A stretch of DNA of 64,000 bases from Halomonas meridiana (GTDB taxonomy: Bacteria > Pseudomonadota > Gammaproteobacteria > Pseudomonadales > Halomonadaceae), in NCBI RefSeq assembly GCF_009846525.1, contig NZ_CP024621.1, positions 1,116,001-1,180,000 on the forward strand, written 5' to 3'. Shown here piece after piece: positions 46,494-58,000 of this stretch (position 1 is its first letter; the number at the start of each line of letters is the position of its first letter). The translations under genes were made by a program, and so were the position numbers. The notes under the pieces are model-generated. The model did not search any database and was not told the DNA's origin. It saw nothing but the letters and a program-made list of their open reading frames with translations.

Positions 46494-49400
46494 TTGAAAG
46501 TAAATAAGGCGGTAGACAAGCGAACGCAGCGGCAGTCGCGTCAGTCACCATCGAGTTCTCAATCATCGACGCGGGTCAATGCCGCGAAGGACAAGGCGCG
46601 CCGTTTTGGCCTGCGCCTGCAGGGCTCCGCCCGTGAAGGGGTGGTGGTCGTCATGCTGGCGCTGTGCGTCTTCTTGTTATTAGCGCTGTTTAGTTATCAC
46701 CCTGCCGACCCTGGCTGGTCGTATCAAGGTCCGGAAACCGAGGTGCGCAATTGGATGGGGCCGGTCGGAGCTTGGCTGGCCGATGTGCTTTATTCGCTGC
46801 TCGGAGCGAGCGCGCTCTGGTGGCCGGGCATGTTTGGTTACGCCGCCTGGTGGCTAATGCGCTCACGCCAGGTGCGCTTCGAATTAGACCCCGTGGCGAT
46901 TGCCGTGCGGGCGGGTGGCCTTGTGCTGCTGATGTTCGGCACGACCATGTTGGGCGCCTTGCACTTTTATCACCCCGATAGCATTTTGCCCTATGCCTCC
47001 GGCGGTATCCTGGGAGAGGGGCTCGTGGGCACCTTGAAACCCCTCGTCAGTAGCGGCGGCGTGGGCCTGATCGCGGCAGCGCTCATCCTGATTGGGTTTC
47101 CGCTGTTTAGTGGCATGTCGTGGCTACAGATTGCCGATGAAGTCGGTCGTAAGCTTTGCCGTATCGGCGGTTGGTTTGGCGAGCGTCGTGCCAAGCGGCG
47201 CGAAAAGCGTGCCGAACGTGCTGCCGTGCGTGCAGCGGCCAAGGCGGCGTCCAACAAAGTGAAGCAGCGCTCCTGGGCAGAGCCGAGCGATACGAGTACT
47301 GACCCTGTCGATGAAGAGGTCGATGAGGAGAAAGCGACAGTCGCTCCGCGCATCCGTGAAGCCCCCGAGCCACCCGTGCGTGCTGCCGTGAGTGAGCGTT
47401 CACCAGCCGGTCGTCGTGAGCGCCGTGAGCCGAGCTTCACGGCACCCGCCGAAGAGGAAGAGGCGTCGTCGGTCACCGATACGTCGATTCCTTGGGAAGC
47501 GGCTGCTGTGCTGAGCGAGCGTTACGCACCGCCCCCTCCCGCTGCTGCCGTATCTCAAGACCCCGAGCCGGAGACAGCGCCTGCTCCGAAGGTGACGCCA
47601 GAGAAAGACGCGCCCGACGAGCCGATCATGCCGCTCTCCGCGCGCACACCGGAGGACGTCGAGGAGCCTGCTCCAGAGCCAACGCCCTCTATCGCCGATA
47701 CTGAGGTACCGCTCGAAGCGTCCGAGGCATCCTCGCCAAACGCACAGGCGTTTGCGACCAAGCCCGTGGGTGAGCCAGAGCCTGCAGTACATCAGAAAGA
47801 GAGTGAGTACTCACCTCTAAACGCCAGCGAGGAGCAGGCAAGCGACGTCTATGCCCCGACCGTGCCGTTGCGCGCAACTCGCGATGAACACGACGAGCAA
47901 GAGTCATCTGTACCCATCGCGCCGGGGACGGTGACGCGTCGTTCGGAACCAGAGCCAGAACCAGAACCCCGCACGCTGCGCAGTGAGGCGCATCCACCTG
48001 CCTATCAGGCGTCTCCCATGTCAGCGGAGCCGCGCCGAGAGCGTGTGCCTGAGGTAGTGCCCGAGCCGGTGTGGGAGGACGATGACGAGGAGCTCCCGAT
48101 CCGTCCGGCCACCGCTCCGCAGGCTGCGGCCAGCGCCCGGCATGAACCCACGTTCTCGACCGACTCGGTGGACGAGGAGGCCGATAACGGTCCCACCCTC
48201 TGGACCGTCGAACACCTGCAGAGCCAGCGTCCGGCCTTTGAAACGCTGCCAGAGCCCGAGGGGGATGTGCCCAGTTTGCAGCTACTTACGCCACCGGAGC
48301 CGCATCAGCCGAACTATACCGACGAGCAGCTTGCCGACATGGCCGAGCTACTGGAAGTACGGTTACGGGAGTACGGCGTCAAAGCCGAGGTAGTGGATAC
48401 CTGGCCCGGCCCGGTCATTACCCGCTTCGAAATCAAACCGGCTGCTGGGGTAAAAGTCTCCAAAATCAGTAATTTGGCGAAAGATCTTGCGCGCTCGCTG
48501 ATGGTGAAGAGCGTTCGCGTGGTCGAGGTCATTCCCGGTCGGCCCACGGTGGGCATCGAGATCCCTAACCCGCACCGTGCCATGATTCGACTGCGCGAAG
48601 TGATCGACTCGGACCGCTACCAGCAGGAGAGCTCGCCGCTCACGATGGCGCTTGGCCAGGATATCGGCGGAGGCCCGGTGGTCGCGAACTTGGGCAAAAT
48701 GCCCCATCTGCTGGTGGCCGGTACGACCGGTTCGGGGAAATCGGTGGGCGTCAACGCGATGCTGATCTCTATGCTGCTCAAGGCCAAGCCCGACGAGCTC
48801 AAGTTGATCATGGTCGATCCCAAGATGCTGGAGCTGTCGGTGTATGACGGCATACCGCACTTGCTGGCTCCGGTCGTCACCGATATGAAAGAGGCCGCCA
48901 ACAGCCTGCGCTGGTGCGTGGCCGAGATGGAGCGCCGTTACAAGCTGATGGCTGCCATGGGTGTGCGCAACATCGCCGGATTCAACGCGCGCCTCGATGA
49001 AGCTGAGCGCGCGGGTGCCCAGGTCGCCGACCCGTTGTGGGAGCCGCAGCCTTGGGAGATGCACCAAACACCGCCGGTGCTGGAAAAGCTGCCCTACATC
49101 GTGGTGGTCATCGATGAGTTTGCCGATATGTTCATGATCGTCGGCAAAAAGGTCGAAGAGCTCATCGCGCGACTGGCACAGAAAGCGCGGGCCGCCGGTA
49201 TCCATCTGATTCTGGCCACCCAGCGCCCCTCGGTGGATGTGGTGACCGGTCTGATCAAGGCGAACATTCCGTCACGGATGGCGTTCCAGGTCTCCTCACG
49301 GATCGATTCGCGCACCATTCTCGATCAGGGCGGTGCCGAAAGCCTGTTGGGTCATGGCGATATGCTCTACTTGCCCGCGGGCTCCGGTCCGCCGAATCGT

Positions 49401-49763
49401 GTCCATGGTGCCTTCGTGGACGACGATGAAGTCCACCGGGTGGTCGATGACTGGAAACGTCGCGGTGAGCCGGAGTACATCGAAGAGATTCTCTCCGGCG
49501 GCGTATCTGCCGATGCGCTAACCGGGCTCGAAGCGGAAGGCGTCGACGGTGACGATGCCGAACAAGATGCCCTCTACGATGAAGCGGTGCAGTTCGTTAC
49601 CGAGACCCGCAAGGCGTCCATTTCCGCCGTACAGCGGCGCTTTAAGATCGGCTATAACCGCGCGGCGCGGTTAGTCGAAGCCATGGAGGGCGCGGGTGTG
49701 GTCTCTTCCATGGGAACCAACGGTGCCCGCGAGGTGCTGGCGCCGCCACCGGTGGGCCACTGA
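46494..49763 (+). CDS. ftsK: DNA translocase FtsK
   Basis: The 1,089-residue protein has four N-terminal membrane segments (about residues 50-210), a long acidic and Pro-rich linker (about 210-600), the RecA-like motor with Walker [13 protein letters not shown] near residue 741, [13 protein letters not shown] near 865, and the C-terminal gamma winged helix from about residue 1028 that reads KOPS sites. It anchors at the septum and pumps DNA to resolve chromosome dimers with XerCD. The start is TTG with GGGAGA upstream; an ATG is not available nearby. Confidence 0.96.
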   Translation: MKVNKAVDKRTQRQSRQSPSSSQSSTRVNAAKDKARRFGLRLQGSAREGVVVVMLALCVFLLLALFSYHPADPGWSYQGPETEVRNWMGPVGAWLADVLYSLLGASALWWPGMFGYAAWWLMRSRQVRFELDPVAIAVRAGGLVLLMFGTTMLGALHFYHPDSILPYASGGILGEGLVGTLKPLVSSGGVGLIAAALILIGFPLFSGMSWLQIADEVGRKLCRIGGWFGERRAKRREKRAERAAVRAAAKAASNKVKQRSWAEPSDTSTDPVDEEVDEEKATVAPRIREAPEPPVRAAVSERSPAGRRERREPSFTAPAEEEEASSVTDTSIPWEAAAVLSERYAPPPPAAAVSQDPEPETAPAPKVTPEKDAPDEPIMPLSARTPEDVEEPAPEPTPSIADTEVPLEASEASSPNAQAFATKPVGEPEPAVHQKESEYSPLNASEEQASDVYAPTVPLRATRDEHDEQESSVPIAPGTVTRRSEPEPEPEPRTLRSEAHPPAYQASPMSAEPRRERVPEVVPEPVWEDDDEELPIRPATAPQAAASARHEPTFSTDSVDEEADNGPTLWTVEHLQSQRPAFETLPEPEGDVPSLQLLTPPEPHQPNYTDEQLADMAELLEVRLREYGVKAEVVDTWPGPVITRFEIKPAAGVKVSKISNLAKDLARSLMVKSVRVVEVIPGRPTVGIEIPNPHRAMIRLREVIDSDRYQQESSPLTMALGQDIGGGPVVANLGKMPHLLVAGTTGSGKSVGVNAMLISMLLKAKPDELKLIMVDPKMLELSVYDGIPHLLAPVVTDMKEAANSLRWCVAEMERRYKLMAAMGVRNIAGFNARLDEAERAGAQVADPLWEPQPWEMHQTPPVLEKLPYIVVVIDEFADMFMIVGKKVEELIARLAQKARAAGIHLILATQRPSVDVVTGLIKANIPSRMAFQVSSRIDSRTILDQGGAESLLGHGDMLYLPAGSGPPNRVHGAFVDDDEVHRVVDDWKRRGEPEYIEEILSGGVSADALTGLEAEGVDGDDAEQDALYDEAVQFVTETRKASISAVQRRFKIGYNRAARLVEAMEGAGVVSSMGTNGAREVLAPPPVGH

Positions 49764-49799
49764 GCGTGACCACACCAACCATGCAACAAGCGTGAAAGT

Positions 49800-49831
49800 C
49801 GCGCCGCTGGTGAAACCCCGCGGCGCGTTTC
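49800..49831 (+). terminator. Hairpin between ftsK and lolA
   Basis: A perfect 8-bp stem (CGCGCCGC / GCGGCGCG) is followed by only TTT. It may partly terminate or process the ftsK-lolA message. Confidence 0.45.
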
Positions 49832-49911
49832 GCGTCTGAGGGGCATAGGGAGCTTTTTTACGCTCTTTGCCTCGTCCGCTATTCGGCAATGATTGCCTAG
49901 GGAGAAAGAAC

Positions 49912-50568
49912 ATGCGCGAACCCTCTAACCGCCGCTCACCGGCCTTGGCACTGGCAGCCAGTGCGCTCGGTCTGACCTTTGCTGCCCCCATGGCAGCCTG
50001 GGCCAATGAAGCTGCAGAACGGCTCACCGAACGCCTAGATCCGCTGGAAAACTACCATGCCACCTTCGAACAGCAGATTCTCGATGGAGGCGGTGATCGT
50101 TTGCAGAGCGCGCGTGGGGAAATGTGGCTGTCGCGTCCCGGCATGTTGCGCTGGGAAGTCGAGGCGCCCTATTCACAAACCGTGGTTTCCGACGGTGAGG
50201 ACGTTTATCTCTACGACCCCGACCTGGAGCAGGTGACGGTACAGGCGATGGATGACCGGGTCACCCACACGCCCGCGCTGCTGCTATCAGGCAGTGCCGA
50301 CGAGCTGACCGAAAGCTACGATGTGTTCTACGAGCAGCAGGATGGCGACGATGTCTTTACCTTGATGCCTACGCTGGCAGATACGCTGTTTGAAGAGCTC
50401 AGTATGGTGTTCGACGGCGATACCCTCACCGAGCTGTGGATGATGGACAGCACCGGTCAGCGCACCGCCATTACCTTTAGCGACATTACTCGCAACGGTA
50501 ATATCGACCGCGAACTGTTCGATTTCCAAATTCCGGAAGGCACGGACGTTATTCGCGAAGAGATGTAG
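49912..50568 (+). CDS. lolA: Outer-membrane lipoprotein carrier protein
   Basis: The 218-residue precursor has a Sec signal ending in AWA near residue 32, then a mature domain beginning NEAAERLTERLDPLENYHATFEQQ, with WLSRPGMLRWEVEAPYSQTVVSDG typical of LolA. It ferries lipoproteins from LolCDE across the periplasm to LolB. ATG 49912 is preceded by AGGGAGA; the upstream ATG (49867) would put 15 extra residues before the signal. It follows ftsK, the conserved order, with rarA convergent. Confidence 0.95.
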   Translation: MREPSNRRSPALALAASALGLTFAAPMAAWANEAAERLTERLDPLENYHATFEQQILDGGGDRLQSARGEMWLSRPGMLRWEVEAPYSQTVVSDGEDVYLYDPDLEQVTVQAMDDRVTHTPALLLSGSADELTESYDVFYEQQDGDDVFTLMPTLADTLFEELSMVFDGDTLTELWMMDSTGQRTAITFSDITRNGNIDRELFDFQIPEGTDVIREEM

Positions 50569-50632
50569 AGAGCGAGTCCGTAGAGAAGGGCGGGCGTGTT
50601 CAGCCCCGCCTGTGATGTGACGATCGGGCGCT

Positions 50633-51958
50633 CTATGGCGCTCGATCTGCTTCCTGGTCGCGCTCTTCCCGCCACGCCATGATCTCTGCGAAGCGTTTCT
50701 CCTGTCCAAATGCGCTCGGCTCGTAGAAGCGTGCGTTGGGCACGTCTTCCGGCCAGCAGTTGTGGGCGCAGCCTGCTGGATAACCGTTCGGCTCGTTATG
50801 GGCGTAACGGTAGCCCTCACCATGACCCAGCTGCTCCATCAATTTGGTGGGCGCATTACGCAAGTAGGTGGGCACCTCTACCTGCGGCTGCTGTTGCACG
50901 AACTGCTGGGCGCTCTTCCAGGCGCGGTCGATGCGGTTGCTTTTGGGAGCCACCGCTAAATGAATGGCCGCGTGAGCAATCGCCCGCTGGCCTTCATAAT
51001 CACCTAGCCTTAAATAGGCATCCCAGGCAGCGATGACCAACGGCAGCGCGCGCGGGTCGGCATTGCCGACGTCTTCGGAGGCAATGGCGGTCAAACGCCG
51101 CACGATGTCCAGCGGGTCACCACCGCCCTGAATGAAGCGTGCCATATAGAGAAGCGCAGCATCGGGGCGGGAGGAGCGAATCGATTTATGAATCGCCGAT
51201 AGCAGGTCGTAATAGGCATCGCCCTGTTTATCGAACGCGCTGGATTGATGGCCCACTACATCCGCCAGCACCGCTTTGCGCAGCACGTCACGCCCATTCT
51301 GCCGTTCGGTGAAGTCACAGGCGGTTTCAAGCAGCCCCAGGGCGCGCCGGGCATCCCCCGCGCTGGCGTGTGCCAATGCTGCCAATACGCCGGGCTCCAC
51401 CTCGATGGCCCGTTTGCCCAGCCCGCGCTGCGTGTCGGCAAGCGCTTGCTCCATCACCTCGATCAGCTCTTGCGGTGTCAAGGATTTCAGCACGTAGACG
51501 CGCGCTCTGGAGAGCAGCGCCGAATTCACCTCGAACGAGGGGTTTTCGGTGGTGGCACCAATCAGCGTTAACAAGCCGGACTCTACGTGAGGCAGCAGCG
51601 CATCCTGCTGGCTCTTGTTCAAACGGTGAATCTCATCTAAAAAGAGAAGCGTGGGCGCGGTGCGCTGGCGTGCGCGCTCCACCACCGAACGAATCTCTTT
51701 GACGCCAGCCATTACCGCACTTAGGTGCTCGAGATGGGCGTCGGACGCCCGTGCCAACAGCTCTGCAAGGGTGGTCTTACCAACGCCGGGTGGGCCCCAC
51801 AAAATCATCGAGCGCACTACCCCCGACTCGGCCATACGGCGCAGCGGCTTGTCTGGCCCAACGAGTGCCTGCTGGCCGATGTAGTCATCCAGGGTCAACG
51901 GGCGCATGCGATAGGCTAGCGGGGCCTCGTCCCCGGGGGTTGCATCAAAAAGATCCAT
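50633..51958 (-). CDS. rarA: Replication-associated recombination protein A
   Basis: The 441-residue protein has an AAA+ domain with Walker A GPPGVGKTTLAELL near residue 47 and Walker B LLFLDEIHRLNKSQQ, followed by the RarA/WRNIP1 tetramerisation region. It acts at stalled replication forks and is related to clamp-loader subunits. ATG 51958 has GGAAG before it and starts MDLFDATPGDEAPLAYRMRP like family members; the open frame to 52006 adds 16 unlikely residues. It is convergent with lolA. Confidence 0.96.
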   Translation of the reverse strand: MDLFDATPGDEAPLAYRMRPLTLDDYIGQQALVGPDKPLRRMAESGVVRSMILWGPPGVGKTTLAELLARASDAHLEHLSAVMAGVKEIRSVVERARQRTAPTLLFLDEIHRLNKSQQDALLPHVESGLLTLIGATTENPSFEVNSALLSRARVYVLKSLTPQELIEVMEQALADTQRGLGKRAIEVEPGVLAALAHASAGDARRALGLLETACDFTERQNGRDVLRKAVLADVVGHQSSAFDKQGDAYYDLLSAIHKSIRSSRPDAALLYMARFIQGGGDPLDIVRRLTAIASEDVGNADPRALPLVIAAWDAYLRLGDYEGQRAIAHAAIHLAVAPKSNRIDRAWKSAQQFVQQQPQVEVPTYLRNAPTKLMEQLGHGEGYRYAHNEPNGYPAGCAHNCWPEDVPNARFYEPSAFGQEKRFAEIMAWREERDQEADRAP

Positions 51959-52201
51959 ATAAACTTCCGTTGTAAATCGAGACGTTGAACGACCAACGCT
52001 TAACAAGTGTCTGTGGTAAATAGCGTAACGTCAGGCTACCTTTTGGCATAACCGTGAATAAGCGCCCGTCCTGTGTGGATCAATCTAGAGGCGCATGGCA
52101 AGGATTAACGCTAGTGTAGTAGAACCCAGCTCATGATCGCGTGCCTATTGCTTTTGTAGGGAGAGAGCAGCAGGCATGACACTTACGAAGGAGACGGCAC
52201 G

Positions 52202-52747
52202 ATGTTAAACCAACTGCGTCTAGATCATGCCAACATGGCGCGAATGCTCCATGTGCTGCAGCTAAAGCATAAAACCTTGGCCAGCGGTGAGCGGCCTGAC
52301 TTCCAATTGATGCGCGAAGTCGTGGACTACATTCTGTCCTACATGGATGGTTTTGCAACGCCGCTGGAGCGGATCTGTGTCGAGCGGCTGCAGGTTCAGG
52401 CTCCGGAACACCTGCCTCTGATGGAGCAGATGGCCAGCGATTATCGTGAGCTCAAGCCCCGTTTGATGCGCCTTTCCCATGATATCGACATGATTCTCAT
52501 GGATAACATTCTGCCGATGGATCGCTTTGCCGAAGATCTCAAGGCGTACCTGGACGCGCATCGCGGCTATCTTCGCCACGAGCGTGAAGGGCTTTTCCCG
52601 CTGATCGACAAACACTTCAGCGAAGAGGACATGGAAGAGCTTCGTCAGGCCCTGCCGGACGGTGCCGAAAAAGAGCTGGAGCGGCTTCAGCTTGCCTACC
52701 CTGAGCTATACGCCGAGCTGTGCGGGGCTGATGTGCCCGCGCTGTAA
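52202..52747 (+). CDS. Hemerythrin HHE-domain protein
   Basis: The 181-residue all-helical protein has the spaced His/Glu pattern of hemerythrin-like HHE domains: LDHANMARMLHVLQLKH near residue 8-24, YMDGFATPLERICVERL, and RGYLRHEREGLFPLIDKHFSEED near residue 120-142. Such proteins hold a di-iron site and deal with oxygen, nitric oxide or iron-sulfur repair. The typical first motif is partly altered, so metal binding is likely but not proven. GAAGGAG precedes the ATG. Confidence 0.88.
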   Translation: MLNQLRLDHANMARMLHVLQLKHKTLASGERPDFQLMREVVDYILSYMDGFATPLERICVERLQVQAPEHLPLMEQMASDYRELKPRLMRLSHDIDMILMDNILPMDRFAEDLKAYLDAHRGYLRHEREGLFPLIDKHFSEEDMEELRQALPDGAEKELERLQLAYPELYAELCGADVPAL

Positions 52748-52777
52748 GTGCGATCCCATGTGAATCCTTCTGTGCCG

Positions 52778-52809
52778 AACGGGGCGTGTTAAACTAGCGC
52801 CCCGTTTTT
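52778..52809 (+). terminator. Rho-independent terminator after the hemerythrin-like gene
   Basis: An 8-bp perfect stem (ACGGGGCG / CGCCCCGT) with an 11-base loop runs into five T. Lies 30 bases past the stop. Confidence 0.88.
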
Positions 52810-52907
52810 ATGGGCGGCTGACACGTTACGCCAACGCGTGACGTGACTGGCCATGGGGCGTTGCGTAGCGCTGGGATTTAACAATGCGGATGGGCAGGTG
52901 AGGGGTA

Positions 52908-53720
52908 ATGTCAGGGCCAATACTGATTTTTGATTCCGGCGTGGGCGGGCTGTCCGTTGCCCATGCGCTGCGCCAGCACTATCCCTCGGCTGCCCTTTGC
53001 TACGCCTGCGATAACGCTTGGCTTCCTTACGGGCTGCGTGACGACACGACGCTAGCCGAGCGCATCATCACGGTATGCCAAGCGGCGGTAACAGCCTGCC
53101 AGGCTAGCGTGCTTGTCGTGGCGTGTAATACCGCCAGCACCCTCGCTTTGGAGGGGCTGCGCCAAGCGCTTTCGATTCCAGTGATTGGCACCGTACCGGC
53201 GATCAAACCGGCGGCGCAATTGAGTGCCACGCGGCATATCGGTTTACTGGCCACGACGGCCACGGTGAATCGCCCCTATACCCAAGGGTTGATCGATAGC
53301 TTCGCCAGCGATTGCCGCGTCACCAAAATAGCGGCAGATGCCCTGGTAACGGAAGCCGAAGCGTGGCTAGCGGGCGTGCCTCTCGACATGTCGCGTGTGC
53401 AGCAGGCGCTGACGCCCCTATGGCAAGCCACCAAGGCGCACCCCGCGCTGGATACCGTGGTGCTGGGCTGCACCCATTTTCCGCTACTGCAGCCGCAGTT
53501 GGTCACGCTGGCCCCGGTGCCGATTACCTGGGTCGATTCCGGCGATGCCATTGCCCGCCGGGTCGGGCAAGTTGCCACCACGCTGGTCAGCAGCGCCCAC
53601 GATGGTCGCTGCTACACGACAGCGCCCGCTACCGCGTTGACCGATGGCTTCGCCCGCTACGGCTTTCAGCCACCACGGCTGCTGGCGCTGCCCGATGCCC
53701 GTGAGGCTGTCGACCAGTAA
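52908..53720 (+). CDS. murI: Glutamate racemase
   Basis: The 270-residue protein has FDSGVGGLSV at residue 8, the first catalytic Cys in VVACNTASTLAL and the second in VLGCTHFPLLQ near residue 187. It supplies D-glutamate for peptidoglycan. The start ATG follows GTGAGGGGTA. trmA starts 43 bases downstream. Confidence 0.95.
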   Translation: MSGPILIFDSGVGGLSVAHALRQHYPSAALCYACDNAWLPYGLRDDTTLAERIITVCQAAVTACQASVLVVACNTASTLALEGLRQALSIPVIGTVPAIKPAAQLSATRHIGLLATTATVNRPYTQGLIDSFASDCRVTKIAADALVTEAEAWLAGVPLDMSRVQQALTPLWQATKAHPALDTVVLGCTHFPLLQPQLVTLAPVPITWVDSGDAIARRVGQVATTLVSSAHDGRCYTTAPATALTDGFARYGFQPPRLLALPDAREAVDQ

Positions 53721-53762
53721 AGCGCCTTTTTAGACGTTCACCATGAGTAATGAGGAGCCACC

Positions 53763-54872
53763 TTGGCGATCCCGACTGTAGATCCAGCACGCTACGACGA
53801 GCAGCTGGCCGAAAAGCAAGCCTACGTGGCCAGCACCTTCGCCGCGTTCGATACACCTGAACTGGAGGTGTACCCCTCGCCGCCCAGCCACTATCGCCAG
53901 CGCTGCGAGTTCCGTATTTGGCATGAAGAGGATGACCTGTTCTATGCCATGTTCGAGGTCGACCCGGAGAACCCCAAGAACAAACGCGTCGTGCGCCTCG
54001 ATCAGTTTCCAGTCGCCAGCGCCCAGATCAACGCGCTGATGCCCAAGCTACGTGAGGCATGCCTGGCCAGCGACGAACTGCGCCGCCGTCTGTTTCAGGT
54101 GGAGTTTCTCACCACGCTGTCCGGCCAAGCGCTGGTGACATTGATTTATCACCGCCCGCTGGGGGAGGCCTGGGAGGCAGAAGCGCGTGCCCTGGAGAAA
54201 GCGCTGGATATCATGATCATTGGCCGCTCCCGCAAGCAGCGTCTGGTACTGACCCAGGATCACGTATGGGAGCGGCTCACGGTGGATGGCCGCACGCTGC
54301 ACTACCAGCAGGTAGAAAACAGCTTTACCCAGCCCAATGCCCACATTTGCCAAACCATGCTGAGCTGGGCCAAAGAGGTGACGCAAGGTCGCCAAGCAGA
54401 GGATCTGGTGGAGCTCTACTGCGGCAACGGCAACTTCACGATTGCTCTGGCCGACAATTTCCGCCGCGTACTGGCGACTGAAATCTCGCGCACCTCGGTG
54501 GCTAGCGCCAACGTCAATCTCGAGGCCAACGGCGTGACCAATGCCCACGTAGCGCGCATGTCGGCGGAAGAGTTTGCGCTGGCGTTGAAGGGCGAGAAGA
54601 CCGGCCGCCGCGTGGCCGACATGGCCCTCGACGAGTACGACTTCACGACTGTGCTGGTCGATCCACCCCGAGCGGGGCTGGATGAGCAGAGCTGCCATCA
54701 AATCAGCGAATACGCGCAAATCGTCTATATTTCATGCAACCCGGTCACACTGGCCGAGAACTTAGCGCTGCTGACCAAGACCCACGACATCGAGCGATTC
54801 GCGCTATTTGACCAGTTTCCGTTTACCCACCACTGTGAATGTGGCGTGCTGCTCACTCGACGCGCGTCTTGA
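53763..54872 (+). CDS. trmA: tRNA (uracil-5-)-methyltransferase
   Basis: The 369-residue protein has the SAM-binding motif LVELYCGNGNFTIAL near residue 218, LVDPPRAGLDEQ, and the catalytic Cys325 in YISCNPVTLAENL, with a C-terminal general base region FDQFPFTHHCECG. It methylates U54 in tRNA. The start is TTG at 53763 preceded by GAGGAG at about 6 bases; the second residue onward matches TrmA N-termini. Confidence 0.97.
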   Translation: MAIPTVDPARYDEQLAEKQAYVASTFAAFDTPELEVYPSPPSHYRQRCEFRIWHEEDDLFYAMFEVDPENPKNKRVVRLDQFPVASAQINALMPKLREACLASDELRRRLFQVEFLTTLSGQALVTLIYHRPLGEAWEAEARALEKALDIMIIGRSRKQRLVLTQDHVWERLTVDGRTLHYQQVENSFTQPNAHICQTMLSWAKEVTQGRQAEDLVELYCGNGNFTIALADNFRRVLATEISRTSVASANVNLEANGVTNAHVARMSAEEFALALKGEKTGRRVADMALDEYDFTTVLVDPPRAGLDEQSCHQISEYAQIVYISCNPVTLAENLALLTKTHDIERFALFDQFPFTHHCECGVLLTRRAS

Positions 54873-55065
54873 ACAAACGCACATGAGCGGCGAGGAACTT
54901 GTCAATAGTGCTTATGATGCACAAGCGGCATACACCATGAATAACCTGTCAGATGGTTAGGGTGGCGATGATGGGTAGCGTAAGCTAACGGGTAGTGTGG
55001 CCTAAAGGCCTATTGTCCTTCGTTTTTTTGGCCTAAGTAGTGGCCCCAGGCAGTCGAGGTGATGG

Positions 55066-58000
55066 ATGCATTACGTTGCGATCGAAGAGAGTCGGCGGGA
55101 TCTTTTAAAGCAGCTACAAGAGCGCTTGGAAGCGCGACTGGAGCCAGCGCGGGCGGCCGACATCGAAGCCTTTGCGCGCCACTTTTATGCCACGGTGCCG
55201 GTAGAAGACTTGGTCGACCGTCGCTTGGACGATCTGTACGGTGCGACGCTGTCCATCTGGCAATTTCTCCAGCACCATGATCCGAAAAGCCCTAAAGTCC
55301 GTATCTTCAATCCGGATTTCGAAGAGCACGGCTGGCAGTCTACCCACACCTTCGTGGCGGTGCTGCATGAAGACATGCCGTTTTTGGTCGACTCCGTGCG
55401 CATCGAACTCAACCGTCGCGGCCTAACGGTACACGCCATTCAAAACGCCGTGTTCGCTGTGGCCCGTGATAGCCAGCATCAGCTGAAGGCGCTCACCTCT
55501 CCCAAAGATGAGAATGCACCGGACGCCCGTGAATCGCTGATCGTCATCGAAGTTGATCGCCACACCGATGCCGAGTCTCTGGCAAAAATCGAGCGTAACC
55601 TGCAAGAAGTCCTACGGGACGTGCGTACCGCCGTGGGCGATTTCGATGCCATGTGCGGTCAAATCACCTCCGCCATTCAAGAGCTGGAAAAAAACTGCCC
55701 GCCGCAGATCGACCCGGACGACCATGAAGAGGCCATCGCTTTCCTGGAGTGGTTGCTGAAAGATAACTTCACCTTCCTGGGCTACGATGAGTACCTGCTG
55801 GAAGGCAACGAGCTGCAGCGTGATCCCAACAGCGTGCTGGGTGTGTTCCGGTTGGACCAGCCGCGCTACCGTGAGCGTATCCGCACCGAAGAGGGCATCG
55901 ATGAGCACGATGACTATGTGCTGGTGCCGCAGCTGCTCTCGTTCGCTAAAAGTGCCCACCACTCCCGCGTGCATCGGCCAACGTACCCGGACTACATCAC
56001 CGTCGACCGCTACGACGATGACGGCAACGTGATCGGTGAGCGTCGCTTCTTTGGCTTGTTCACCGCCACGGTGTACAACGAGTCGCCGCGCAATATTCCG
56101 TTGCTACGCCGCAAACTCAAGGCCGTGATGGATATCGCGGGCTTCAACCCCCAGGGCCACAACGGCAAACAGCTCTTGCAGGTGCTGGAAGTCTACCCAC
56201 GAGACGATCTGTTCCAGATCAGCACCGAATCCTTGGCCAGCACGGCGCTGGGTATTCTCAACATTCGCGAGCGCCGTCAGGTGCGGCTATTCATCCGCGC
56301 CGATGTCAGCGGTAAGTTCTACTCCTGCTTGGTGTTCGTGCCGCGCGACGTCTTCTCGACCGACCTTCGCCAGCGCATTCAGGGCATGCTGTGCGATGAG
56401 CTCGACGCCCACTTTGGCGACTTCAACACCTATTTATCCGAGTCGGTGCTGGCGCGTATCCAACTGATCCTGCGCTTCAACGGCGATGCCCCGAGCCAAT
56501 ACGATCTCAAACGTCTGGAGAGTAAAGTCGCTCGCTTAGCCCGCAGCTGGCGCGATGACCTGCAGGCGGCGATGATCGAAGGCTTCGGTGAAGAGCGTGC
56601 GAACCACCTAATCGATCAGTTCCACGATGCGTTCTCCGCCAGCTATCGGGAAGATTTCAACGCTCGCACGGCCGTGTTCGATGTCCAGCACCTGCTGAAT
56701 CTGGATAACGGCGACGATCTCTCGCTCTCGCTTTATCGCCCGCTGGAAGAGCAGGCGGGCGGCATGAACCTGAAGTTGTTCCACCGCGAATCGCAAATTC
56801 CGCTCTCTGACGTGCTGCCAATGATGGAAAATCTGGGGCTGCGCGTGATTGGCGAGCGCCCCTACGATATCAATGCCCCACAGCAGCGCTACTGGATTCA
56901 CGATTTCGAGCTGGAGCATAGCCGTGAAGGCGTCAATCTCAGCGAAATGCGCGATACCTTCAGCGAAGCGTTCAAGCGTATTTGGGCAGGCGAGGCCGAT
57001 AACGACGCCTTCAACCGCCTGATCATCGGCGCTGGGCTGGACTGGCGCGAAGTGGCCATGCTGCGCGGCTACGCCCGCTACCTGAAGCAGATTCGCTTCG
57101 GTATGTCGCAAGACTACATTGCCGCAACGCTGGCCAACTATCCGGCCATTACCCAGACCCTGGTAGAGCTGTTCCGCTTGCGTTTCGACCCGGCCCTGCA
57201 GTCCAGCAGTGTCGATGATTGCCTTGCGCGACTCAACGAGCACCTGGAAGGCGTTGCCAGTCTCAACGACGACCAACTGCTGCGCCGCTTCATGGAGTTG
57301 ATTCAAGCGACGCTGCGCACCAACTACTACCAGACCACCGACGATGGCCGCTACAAGGATTACATTGCCTACAAGCTAGAGCCATCGAAAGTCACTGGGA
57401 TGCCCAAGCCGCGTCCGGCGTTCGAGATCTTCGTCTGCTCGCCGCGGGTCGAAGGCGTTCACCTGCGCGGTGGTAAAGTGGCGCGGGGTGGCCTGCGCTG
57501 GTCGGACCGTCTTGAAGATTTCCGGACCGAAGTGCTAGGCCTCGTGAAAGCGCAGCAGGTGAAAAACGCAGTCATCGTGCCCGTCGGCGCGAAGGGCGGT
57601 TTCGTATGCAAGCGCATGCCGGAAAACGCCGACCGCGAAACCCAGCAAAAGGAGGGGATCGCCTGCTACCAAATCTTCATTCGCGCGCTGTTAGACGTCA
57701 CCGACAACCTCGTAGGTGGCGAGGTAGTGCCGCCGCAAAACGTCGTGCGTCACGATGATGACGATACCTACTTGGTGGTTGCTGCCGATAAAGGCACCGC
57801 GACCTTCTCCGATATCGCCAACGCGATTTCGGTGGAGTACGGTCACTGGCTAGGCGACGCCTTTGCTTCCGGTGGTGCCAACGGCTACGACCACAAGAAG
57901 ATGGCGATCACGGCTCGTGGGGCGTGGGAATCCGTGAAGCGCCACTTCAAGAACCTGGGCGTGAATACCCAAGAAGATCTGTTTACCGTGGTGGGTATCG

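Noticed and set aside
54999-55035. GGCCTAAAGGCC and T-run upstream of gdhB as a terminator for trmA
   Set aside because: The stem would need a loop too small or would pair poorly across the T-run, so it is not a convincing terminator.
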